Source: CAJPPJ01 sp963536495
GTDB taxonomy: Bacteria; Bacillota_I; Bacilli_A; RF39; UBA660
Assembly (NCBI GenBank): GCA_963536495.1
Contig: CAUTAF010000001.1
Coordinates: 1 to 64,000 of the forward strand
Direction: 5' to 3'
DNA: 64,000 bases
The notes beneath the pieces are model-generated. The model saw only the letters and a program-made list of their open reading frames with translations. It was not told the DNA's origin and made no database searches. Below, piece by piece: positions 25,587 through 33,217 of the stretch (its first letter is position 1; every line of letters begins with the position of its first letter). The position numbers were made by a program, and so were the translations under genes.

Positions 25587-28500
25587 ATGAAAAAGATAAT
25601 TGATGGTAACTATGCATGTAGTTATGTAGCGTATAATTTTATAGAAGCTTGTGGGATATATCCTATTACACCATCTTCTCCAATGAGTGAGAATATAGAT
25701 GTTTTTTCTAATGTAGATAAAAGATTAAATTATTTTAAAGATAGAGTTAAGTTATATCAAATGCAAAGTGAAGCAGGTGCAGTAGCACTTTGTCATGGGC
25801 TTTTACAAAACGGTGTTTTTTCTTCAACTTTTACTGCAAGTCAAGGATTGCTTTTAATGCTTCCTAATATGTATAAAATAGCAGGAGAAATGTTACCTTT
25901 TGTAATAAATGTAGCAAGTAGATCTATTGCAACTCACGCTTTATCAATATTTGGAGATCATCAAGATATATATGCTGCAAGAACAACAGGTTTTGCAATA
26001 TTTTTATCTTCTTCTGTTCAACAAGTTATGGATTTAACATCAGCTGTTTATTTATCTACAATAGAGGCAAATATTCCATTTATTAACTCTTTTGATGGTT
26101 TTAGAACAAGTCATGAATATCAAAAAGTAGATTTAATAGATTTAGAAGAAGTGAACAAATATGTTGATAAAGAAAAAATAAAAGACTTTAGAAAAAGAGC
26201 TCTATATAAAAACAATGTTACTAGAGGAACTCATTTAAATGATGATTTATATTTCCAATTAAGTGAAGCTCATAATGTTTATTATAATAATTTACCTTAT
26301 GTAGTAGAAAAAAATCTATCTATCATAAATAAAATAACTAATAAAAATTATCATATTATGGATTACTATGGTAGTAAGAATGCTAAAAAAGTGATAGTAG
26401 CTATGGGTTCTGTTTGTGAAACAATTAGAGAAGTTATAGATAATTTAGATGAAGAATTAGGACTTATAGAAGTTCATTTATTTAGACCTTTTTCTATAGA
26501 ATATTTAAATAAAATATTACCACCAACTGTAGAAAATATAGCAGTACTAGATAGAACAAAAGATGGTGGTGAAGTAGCACCTTTATATTTAGATGTCTTA
26601 AATGCATTAAAGAATAAAAATATTAAAATTTTAAGTGGAAGATATGGTTTATCTAGTAGAGATACAAATATTTATGATATAAAAGCAGTATATGACTTTT
26701 TAGATAAAGAAGATACATTTGATAACTTTACTATAGGAATAATAGATGATTTAAATAATAAGTCATTAAAACCTGTAAAATTTAATAAAAAGAACAATGA
26801 ACAAGAAGAAATTTTAATATATGGTTATGGATCAGATGGTATGGTTAGTGCATCTAAAAATATTATTTCTATTATTGGAGAAGAAAGAGATAACTATGTT
26901 CAAGGTTATTTTGAATATGATTCTAAAAAACAAGGTGGACTTACAAAAAGTCATTTAAGAATATCAAAAGAAGAAATCAAATCATCATATTATGTTAATG
27001 AACCTAAAATAGTAGTATGTACAAAAACTAGTTATTTAGAAAAATATAAGATGTTAGATAACATAAGAGAAAATGGTATTTTTATACTTAATACATTTTT
27101 AAGTGATGAAGAGTTAAATAATTATTTTACAGATAATGATAAAAAGATAATAAAAGAAAGAAATATAAAAGTATATAAAATAAATGCTTCTAAAATAGCA
27201 ATTGATAATAAAATAAACGGTAAGATTAATAATATTATATCAACAGTAATTTTTAAATTTATTAAACAAGTTAATTTTGATAATGTTTTAATATCTTTAA
27301 AAGAAATGATTAAAACGAAGTTTAAAAACAAAGAAAAATCTATTACAGAAAGTAATATTAAAGGAATAGATGATGCTATTAATTCATTAACTTTAGTAGA
27401 TACATCTAAATTTAGTTTAACTGGTTTAAAATTAAAAGATGACTTATATTCAAAACTTCTTTCAAAAAGAGGTTATGAAGTAAGTGTAAAAGAAGTAATG
27501 CATCATGTGGATGGAACATTCTGGGGAGGAATGAATACTAAAGAACAAAGAGCAGTAGCAGATTTTCTACCTATATATAATTCATCTAATTGTATTACTT
27601 GTAATAAATGTAGTTATGTATGTCCTCATGGAGCAATAAGACCGTTTTTATTAACAGAAGAAGAAAAAGAAAATGCTCCTAGTTTTATAAAAGAAAAATT
27701 GATTAAAGCAAATATTCCAGGTAAAGATTATTATTACATTATAGGAATAAGTTATAAGAACTGTACTGGATGTGGTTTATGTTTTAATACATGTCCTGGT
27801 AAAATGTTACAAAAAGCATTAGAAATGAAATCTAGTCAAGATGCTTTAACAGAAGATTTTATTAAAACAAATGATTATTTATTTAATAATATAAAAGAAA
27901 AAGAAAATGTTTTTAATAAATATACTGTTAAAGGAAGTCAGTTTATAACACCAGCTTTTAAATTTAGTGGAGCATGTGCTGGATGTGGAGAAACTCCTTA
28001 TTTAAAACTTTTGTCACAATTATTTAAAGAAGAACTTGTTATTGCTAATGCTACTGGATGTTCTTCAATTTATGGAGGAGAAGTACCAGCTACTGCTTAC
28101 TCAGTTCCTTGGGTTAACTCTTTATTTGAAGATGCAGCAGAATTTGGACTAGGTTTAAAACTTGCTGAAGTAAACAAAAAAAGACAAATAAAAGAATTGA
28201 TATCTTCAAATATAGATAAGATAAAAGAAGAAGAAAAAGAAATTTATTTAGATTATCTAAATAATGAAAATATAGAAACATCTAAAAAATTACTTTCTAT
28301 AATCGATAATACTAATATTTTAGAATTATTAAATTATAAAGATGATATATTATCTAAATCAGTTTGGATAGTAGGAGGAGATGGTTGGGCATATGATATA
28401 GGTTTTGGAGGACTTGATCATGTACTTGCAACTGGAACTAATGTTAATATATTAGTATTAGATACAGAAGTTTATTCGAATACTGGAGGACAAGTATCTA

Positions 28501-28997
28501 AATCAACTAATATAGGTAGTGTTAATAAATTTGCAATTACTGGTTGTAAACAATCTAAAAAGAATCTAGCTAAATATGCATTAAATTATGAAAATGTATA
28601 TGTAGCACAAGTATCACTTGGAGCAAATCCTAATCAAGTAATAAATGCTTTTAAAGAAGCAAAAGAGTATAATGGACCATCTATTATAATTGCATATGCA
28701 CCTTGTATTGAACATGGTATAAAAGGTGGTATGATAAAGACAGAAGAAGAAAGTAAAAATGCTACTTTATCTGGGTATTTTCCAATATTTAGATATAATC
28801 CAGTTAATAAAAAATTTACTTTAGATTCTAGTGCTGATTTTGAAAAATATGAAGAATTTTTAATGAATGAATCTAGATATAAAATTTTAGAAAAAACAAA
28901 CCCCCTAGAAAAAGATATATTAATAGAAAAAAATAAAGAAGAAGCTATTAATAGATATGAATTTTATAAGAATAAAATGGAGAAAAATAATGGATAA
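25587..28997 (+). CDS. nifJ: Pyruvate:ferredoxin (flavodoxin) oxidoreductase, single chain
   Basis: This enzyme oxidises pyruvate to acetyl-CoA and CO2, reducing ferredoxin or flavodoxin. The 1136-residue chain is fused in the usual order: domain I (GIYPITPSSPMSE), transketolase-like domain II, EKR/gamma region, two [4Fe-4S] clusters (CITCNKCSYVCPHG and CTGCGLCFNTCPG), and the thiamine-diphosphate domain (GGDGWAYDIGFGG...YSNTGGQ) with an additional proximal-cluster Cys (ACAGCGE). It indicates strictly or largely anaerobic metabolism. AGG precedes the ATG. The following gene overlaps its stop by 8 bases. Confidence 0.97.
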   Translation: MKKIIDGNYACSYVAYNFIEACGIYPITPSSPMSENIDVFSNVDKRLNYFKDRVKLYQMQSEAGAVALCHGLLQNGVFSSTFTASQGLLLMLPNMYKIAGEMLPFVINVASRSIATHALSIFGDHQDIYAARTTGFAIFLSSSVQQVMDLTSAVYLSTIEANIPFINSFDGFRTSHEYQKVDLIDLEEVNKYVDKEKIKDFRKRALYKNNVTRGTHLNDDLYFQLSEAHNVYYNNLPYVVEKNLSIINKITNKNYHIMDYYGSKNAKKVIVAMGSVCETIREVIDNLDEELGLIEVHLFRPFSIEYLNKILPPTVENIAVLDRTKDGGEVAPLYLDVLNALKNKNIKILSGRYGLSSRDTNIYDIKAVYDFLDKEDTFDNFTIGIIDDLNNKSLKPVKFNKKNNEQEEILIYGYGSDGMVSASKNIISIIGEERDNYVQGYFEYDSKKQGGLTKSHLRISKEEIKSSYYVNEPKIVVCTKTSYLEKYKMLDNIRENGIFILNTFLSDEELNNYFTDNDKKIIKERNIKVYKINASKIAIDNKINGKINNIISTVIFKFIKQVNFDNVLISLKEMIKTKFKNKEKSITESNIKGIDDAINSLTLVDTSKFSLTGLKLKDDLYSKLLSKRGYEVSVKEVMHHVDGTFWGGMNTKEQRAVADFLPIYNSSNCITCNKCSYVCPHGAIRPFLLTEEEKENAPSFIKEKLIKANIPGKDYYYIIGISYKNCTGCGLCFNTCPGKMLQKALEMKSSQDALTEDFIKTNDYLFNNIKEKENVFNKYTVKGSQFITPAFKFSGACAGCGETPYLKLLSQLFKEELVIANATGCSSIYGGEVPATAYSVPWVNSLFEDAAEFGLGLKLAEVNKKRQIKELISSNIDKIKEEEKEIYLDYLNNENIETSKKLLSIIDNTNILELLNYKDDILSKSVWIVGGDGWAYDIGFGGLDHVLATGTNVNILVLDTEVYSNTGGQVSKSTNIGSVNKFAITGCKQSKKNLAKYALNYENVYVAQVSLGANPNQVINAFKEAKEYNGPSIIIAYAPCIEHGIKGGMIKTEEESKNATLSGYFPIFRYNPVNKKFTLDSSADFEKYEEFLMNESRYKILEKTNPLEKDILIEKNKEEAINRYEFYKNKMEKNNG

Positions 28998-29868
28998 CAA
29001 AAGAACTTTTTATAAGATATCTTACGAAAATAATTATGTAACTATAGAATTTTTAGAAGATGAAATACATGAAATATATGGGAGATTATCTAATATTTAT
29101 ATTGCTAAAAATGATTATATTATTAGAAAATTATCTAATGTATTTATCAAACTTGATGAAGAAATTTTATCAAAATATAGTCCAGATTATGAAATATATT
29201 TACAGAATATTGCTAAGATATTGCTAGATAAAGATAGAACAGATAGAATTATGCAAAAAAGAAATGGTAATTTTGGTGAATTAAGATATGATTTTGTAAA
29301 TAAAGAAGTAAATAAGTTTTCCTATGATGGAGATGGAGAAGATACTAAAGAATATAGAAAAGAAAAAGCATTAGAATTAAAAGATGAACAAATAGATTTA
29401 GTAAAAAATAAAAAAGTATTTAAGATATTAGATAAAGTTATAAAATCTTCAATAGATATAATAGATACGGAAAAGGGGAGTCTTTTAATAGAATATTTAA
29501 ACTTAGAAAGTATAGAGCTTCAAAAAACTTTAGAAAGCTATGGAGATTTATGTAATATAGCTATTATTACTGATGATAATAAAGTTATTTTATATAAAAA
29601 TGTTTTTTCTAATTTTGAAAAAGAATTATTACTAGCTTCAAATAAAGATGGAATAATATATAAAAATGAATTAGTTAATATACTTTTAGACTTAAATAGA
29701 AATAATAAAATAATAACTGAAAGAGAAGGTAATTTTGGAATTATTATTTATAATGCATTATATAGAAAATGTGAAAAATATGTAAATTCTAAACAATTAG
29801 AAAATATTAAAACAATTAGAGAAATGTATAATTGTAATATGGAAGTAAAAATATTAGATGTAAAATAA
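28990..29868 (+). CDS. Unknown protein with an internal duplication
   Basis: I do not recognise this 292-residue soluble protein. Residues 73-110 and 227-264 repeat the pattern LLD-xx-R/N-R/N-xxx-I-xxx-R-x-GNFG-xxx-Y, so the protein seems to be two copies of one domain. There is no signal peptide or membrane span. The start ATG 28990 has GGAG at 28979-28982; an ATG at 28957 lies deep in the PFOR gene. It overlaps PFOR by 8 bases and is probably co-transcribed with it, but a metabolic role is not shown. Confidence 0.7.
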   Translation: MDNKRTFYKISYENNYVTIEFLEDEIHEIYGRLSNIYIAKNDYIIRKLSNVFIKLDEEILSKYSPDYEIYLQNIAKILLDKDRTDRIMQKRNGNFGELRYDFVNKEVNKFSYDGDGEDTKEYRKEKALELKDEQIDLVKNKKVFKILDKVIKSSIDIIDTEKGSLLIEYLNLESIELQKTLESYGDLCNIAIITDDNKVILYKNVFSNFEKELLLASNKDGIIYKNELVNILLDLNRNNKIITEREGNFGIIIYNALYRKCEKYVNSKQLENIKTIREMYNCNMEVKILDVK

Positions 29869-29897
29869 AAATATCACTTAATTAAGTGATATTTTTT
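29867..29897 (+). terminator. Bidirectional terminator between convergent genes
   Basis: AAAAATATCACTT (29867-29879) pairs with AAGTGATATTTTT (29884-29896) across AATT. A tracts on one side and T tracts on the other let it serve both the plus-strand gene ending at 29868 and the minus-strand gene ending at 29896. Confidence 0.88.
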
Positions 29898-30777
29898 ATA
29901 TTTTATAACATTTATCTTTTTTTAATTTAAATCCATTAGGACATGAATATATGTAATCTTTAATTTGAGTTTTTATACATTGATTATCTTTATAATCATA
30001 ATTTTTTGGACATTTATTGTTTTCGTTAGTTATTTTTTCTGCTTTAGAAGTAGTTTTCTTTTCACATTTATCTTCAATTTTTTCATATCCTATAGGACAA
30101 GTTAAGATAGTATTGCTATATTTTATACATTTATTGTTTTCTAAAGTATAACCAGTAGAACAAACTTTATTACTATTTGATTTTTTAACACATAAGTTTA
30201 GAGTATTGTTATATGTAAAGTCAGATGTATCACAAGATTTAGTAGGGTTAGTTCCAGTGTTTTTCTTTATATATTTATTTGTTTCTATTTCTTCATAATC
30301 ATTAGGATTTGTAGTTATATCCGGATCAGTAGAATTTATTAATACATAACATTTATTTTTATATAATTCTTGATTAGTAGCACATTCTGTTTTTACTTCT
30401 GTAGTAGTATAACAATCACTATTAATAAGTTTCTCGTTATTTGGGCAAGTAGTGTTTTGTTCAGTAATACATTTATCGTTTTGAACTTTGCTTCCTTTAG
30501 GACAAGATTTTACTAAGTCTTTAGTATCTATAGTTATACATGTATTACCAGAAAGTGTACCAGTTTTACATTCGTAACCAACTTCACTAACTGTTGTCTT
30601 TATACATTTACCATCTTTTTCTTCGTATGAATATGGGCATTCTTTAGTAGCTTTTATAAAATCAGATTTTTTAATTTTTCTTTCTTTAAACATATTTGTA
30701 GATATCAAAGTAATAAAAATTATTATAATACCTGATATTGTAGCTAAAATTATAGCTTTTTTCTTTTTATCATCCAT
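29896..30777 (-). CDS. Membrane-anchored cysteine-repeat surface protein
   Basis: This is the only convincing minus-strand gene. The 293-residue protein has an N-terminal membrane helix (residues ~8-28) after a basic start and then ten repeats, each with one Cys pair. Eight pairs are spaced exactly C-x10-C (for example CPIGYEKIEDKC); one is C-x9-C and one C-x13-C. Typical units read CPxGYxxxxNKCIK. All 20 Cys fall after the membrane span, so disulfides outside the cell are expected. It resembles EGF-like or Cys-rich repeat modules but I cannot name a family. AGAGGT precedes the ATG. Confidence 0.75.
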   Translation of the reverse strand: MDDKKKKAIILATISGIIIIFITLISTNMFKERKIKKSDFIKATKECPYSYEEKDGKCIKTTVSEVGYECKTGTLSGNTCITIDTKDLVKSCPKGSKVQNDKCITEQNTTCPNNEKLINSDCYTTTEVKTECATNQELYKNKCYVLINSTDPDITTNPNDYEEIETNKYIKKNTGTNPTKSCDTSDFTYNNTLNLCVKKSNSNKVCSTGYTLENNKCIKYSNTILTCPIGYEKIEDKCEKKTTSKAEKITNENNKCPKNYDYKDNQCIKTQIKDYIYSCPNGFKLKKDKCYKI

Positions 30778-30798
30778 TCTTTACCTCTTTTAATTTAA

Positions 30799-30807
30799 AT
30801 TATAACA
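30799..30807 (-). promoter_or_regulatory. Extended -10 promoter of the Cys-repeat gene
   Basis: Read on the minus strand, TGTTATAAT occupies 30807 down to 30799, 21 bases before the start codon at 30777. Confidence 0.6.
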
Positions 30808-30854
30808 TAATTCTTTTTAGCATAAGAAAATTAATTGAAAAAAGATAAAAAAAA

Positions 30855-30863
30855 TGTGATAAT
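30855..30863 (+). promoter_or_regulatory. Possible extended -10 promoter of rpoZ
   Basis: TGTGATAAT (30855-30863) lies 27 bases before the rpoZ ATG and 18 bases before its AGGAGG site. The divergent minus-strand promoter is only about 50 bases away. Confidence 0.45.
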
Positions 30864-30890
30864 GTGTTTATAAAGTAAATAGGAGGCATT

Positions 30891-31094
30891 ATGTTATATC
30901 CATCAATAGATAAATTATTAAAAGTGGTAGATTCAAAATATTCTTTAGCTATAGTAGCAGCAAAAAGAAGTAAAGAAATGTCTATAAATGAATCTTATCA
31001 ACTACCATTAACAAAATATAGAAACAAAAAGAATATCGGAAAAGCATTAGAAGAAATATATCAAGGATTAATTATAATAAATAACGATAATTAA
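30891..31094 (+). CDS. rpoZ: RNA polymerase omega subunit
   Basis: This 67-residue protein matches omega: MLYPSIDKLLK, SKYSLAIVAAKRSKEM and IGKALEEIYQG are the conserved blocks. Omega helps fold and hold RpoC. AGGAGG lies just upstream. It is not beside gmk here, unlike in many Firmicutes; the next gene is a WXG100-like protein 14 bases downstream. Confidence 0.92.
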   Translation: MLYPSIDKLLKVVDSKYSLAIVAAKRSKEMSINESYQLPLTKYRNKKNIGKALEEIYQGLIIINNDN

Positions 31095-31107
31095 AAAGGA
31101 GTAAAAA

Positions 31108-31656
31108 ATGACAAACGAAATAGTAGCAACATCTCAAAACATTGAGAATGTAACAACAATGTTGAAAGAATTAGAAAATATTAAAGATGATTCATCAAAG
31201 TTAAGAGAAATATCCCTAGATAATACTGGATGGGAAGGAATGGATGCAACTTCTTTTAATACAGCATTAAATAATTTTACACAAAAATTAGACGGAACCT
31301 CTACTGAAATAGAAGAAGCTTTGAAAGCATATAAATCAAAACAAGAAGAACAATTAGAACAAACGGACTCATCAGCCAAAGTTGCAGCAGTTTTAGATGA
31401 AAAAGCAATTAAAGATGCAAAAAACATGTTAAAGCAGTTTACTGTACCAGCATTAGGACCTCTTGGAAAAATTGCTTCAGATGCATATGTTGATTTTGCA
31501 GTTGATCAAGTAACAAAAAATCCAAATCTACAACTGTCTGAAATTATTGAAAATATTGTTAATCCAAGTGGAGGAGCAGGTAAAAAATTTGAGTCACCAT
31601 CTAATGCTCCAAAGTCATCTGGCTTTGAGTCTCCATCTAGAAATGGACTTAGATGA
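31108..31656 (+). CDS. WXG100-like protein with C-terminal extension
   Basis: Residues 1-95 form two helices around GWEGMDATSF, giving a WxG motif at W42-G44 as in WXG100 (Esx) proteins. A further ~85 residues follow: a helical/hydrophobic segment (FTVPALGPLGKIASDAY) and a Ser/Pro/Gly tail with repeated FESPS motifs. It may be a secreted substrate or partner of the EssC system at 40789, although it lies 9 kb upstream. The ribosome site AAAGGAG is good. It overlaps recX by 4 bases (ATGA). Confidence 0.72.
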   Translation: MTNEIVATSQNIENVTTMLKELENIKDDSSKLREISLDNTGWEGMDATSFNTALNNFTQKLDGTSTEIEEALKAYKSKQEEQLEQTDSSAKVAAVLDEKAIKDAKNMLKQFTVPALGPLGKIASDAYVDFAVDQVTKNPNLQLSEIIENIVNPSGGAGKKFESPSNAPKSSGFESPSRNGLR

Positions 31657-32345
31657 GAATAAATAAATTAAAACAACTAAATAGCAATTTTTATGAAGTT
31701 AATTTAAATAATAGTAAATATAAAATTCATGAAGAATTAGTATTAAAACACAAGCTTTTTTTAGATAAAGATATATCTCAAGAAGAACTAGAGCCAATAG
31801 AAAAAGAAAATGAATTTTATATTGTTTTAGATGATATATATAAATATTTAGCTAAATATTCAAAAACTGAATATGAAATAAAAAAATATATATCTACTAA
31901 AACAAAAGAAGTAGATAAAATATATGAAAATATCAAACATTTAATAGATGATGAAAGTTATGCTAGAAATTATTGTTTAGAAAAAATTTTGTTTTCAAAT
32001 GATGGTCCTGAAAAAATTAGACAATCATTAAAATATAAGCATGTTTCATCTAGTTATATAGAAGATGCATTAGAAGAATTTAATGAAAAAAAGCAAATAG
32101 AAAACATAAAAAAAATAATAGATTATAGACTTAAAATTAATAAGAAATCTTTAATACTTTTTAAAAAAGATACTTTAGCATATTTATATAATTTAGGTTA
32201 TAAGATAAATATAATTAATAAAGTTTTAAATAATATATCTTTTGATGATAGTGAATTAAAAAGAAAAGAATTAGAAAAGTTAAAAGAAAAGTATGATGAT
32301 CAATATATAATTAAAAGAAAACTATATGAAAAAGGATTTAGATAA
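31653..32345 (+). CDS. recX: RecX-like regulator of RecA
   Basis: This 230-residue protein has the tandem three-helix layout of RecX: the ALKYLAKYSKTEYEIKKYI-type first repeat (here DIYKYLAKYSKTEYEIKKYI), DDESYARNYCLEKI, and a third repeat near the end with YIIKRKLYEKGF. RecX modulates RecA filaments. It is diverged, so the assignment rests on these repeats. It starts within the stop of the WXG-like gene without a clear SD, which suggests coupling. Confidence 0.82.
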   Translation: MRINKLKQLNSNFYEVNLNNSKYKIHEELVLKHKLFLDKDISQEELEPIEKENEFYIVLDDIYKYLAKYSKTEYEIKKYISTKTKEVDKIYENIKHLIDDESYARNYCLEKILFSNDGPEKIRQSLKYKHVSSSYIEDALEEFNEKKQIENIKKIIDYRLKINKKSLILFKKDTLAYLYNLGYKINIINKVLNNISFDDSELKRKELEKLKEKYDDQYIIKRKLYEKGFR

Positions 32346-32743
32346 TGAAAAATATATTTGAAAAAATAATAGATAATGAAATACCATCTTATAAGATATA
32401 TGAAGATGAAGAGATTATAGCAATACTTGATATTAATCCTTTAAGTTACGGACATACTTTAGTAATACCTAAAAAAAGAATAGAAAACTTTATAAATACT
32501 AACGAAGATATTTCTTATATTGTAAAAAAAGTCCAAGAGATATCCTGTTTATTGAAAGAAAAAATAAACTCAGATGGAATAACTATTATTACTAATAATT
32601 ATTATGGTCAAGATATTAAACATTTACACTTTCATTTAATACCAAGATATGAAGGTGATAATTTTGACAGTTCATTTGAACATAAAAAAATAGATTTAGA
32701 AGAAGTTTATAAAAAATTAAAAGGAGGATTATATGAAAGATAA
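32345..32743 (+). CDS. HIT family protein (histidine triad hydrolase/transferase)
   Basis: This 132-residue protein has the histidine triad HLHFHLIPR (H93, H95, H97) and the N-terminal IYEDEEIIAILDINP strand of the HIT/Hint branch. Such proteins hydrolyse nucleoside phosphoramidates or dinucleotides. The ATG overlaps the recX stop (TAATG). Confidence 0.93.
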   Translation: MKNIFEKIIDNEIPSYKIYEDEEIIAILDINPLSYGHTLVIPKKRIENFINTNEDISYIVKKVQEISCLLKEKINSDGITIITNNYYGQDIKHLHFHLIPRYEGDNFDSSFEHKKIDLEEVYKKLKGGLYER

Positions 32744-33161
32744 TAAAAATAAATATTTATATAATACAGTTATTTTGACTATAATTGTATTTATTTTTCA
32801 AATAGCTATTCTTTTTTATGCTATAAAAGAAGCTAATTATACTATATTTGTAATATCTACATTTTTTACTTTTTTTATATTTTTATCTTTATGGTTTTTA
32901 AATAAAGGAAAAAATAGACCATCATTTGTTTTGATATCAGCTATAATAAATAGCATTTATTCTTTTCTTTATTTTATTGGTCTTATAAATAGTTTCGTTT
33001 ATCTATATAGACCTAAAATAGAAGAAGAAACATATTTTAATACTTTTATTATCGTTTTTCTAATAATAATAGCTGTTTTAACATATCTGTTTATTTGGTT
33101 AAAAGATGGATATATAGCTTATTTAGAAGAAAGAAAATTAAATGGAAAATCAAAAAAATAA
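32733..33161 (+). CDS. Four-helix membrane protein, unknown
   Basis: This 142-residue protein has four predicted membrane helices (about 10-30, 36-56, 66-90 and 102-125) with short charged loops and a basic C-terminus. I do not recognise the family. It has AGGAGG before its ATG, overlaps the HIT gene by 11 bases, and is followed by a terminator. Confidence 0.65.
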   Translation: MKDNKNKYLYNTVILTIIVFIFQIAILFYAIKEANYTIFVISTFFTFFIFLSLWFLNKGKNRPSFVLISAIINSIYSFLYFIGLINSFVYLYRPKIEEETYFNTFIIVFLIIIAVLTYLFIWLKDGYIAYLEERKLNGKSKK

Positions 33162-33191
33162 ACAACTTTATTTAATGTAAAGTTGTTTTTT
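33160..33191 (+). terminator. Intrinsic terminator after the rpoZ-to-membrane-protein run
   Basis: AAACAACTTTA (33160-33170) pairs with TAAAGTTGTTT (33178-33188) across TTTAATG, followed by T residues. Confidence 0.88.
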
Positions 33192-33195
33192 ATTA

Positions 33196-33201
33196 TATAA
33201 T
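33196..33201 (+). promoter_or_regulatory. -10 box for the large orphan gene
   Basis: TATAAT sits just after the terminator T run and 16 bases before the ATG at 33218, with AGGAGA between them. Confidence 0.45.
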
Positions 33202-33217
33202 TAAACTAGGAGAAGTT

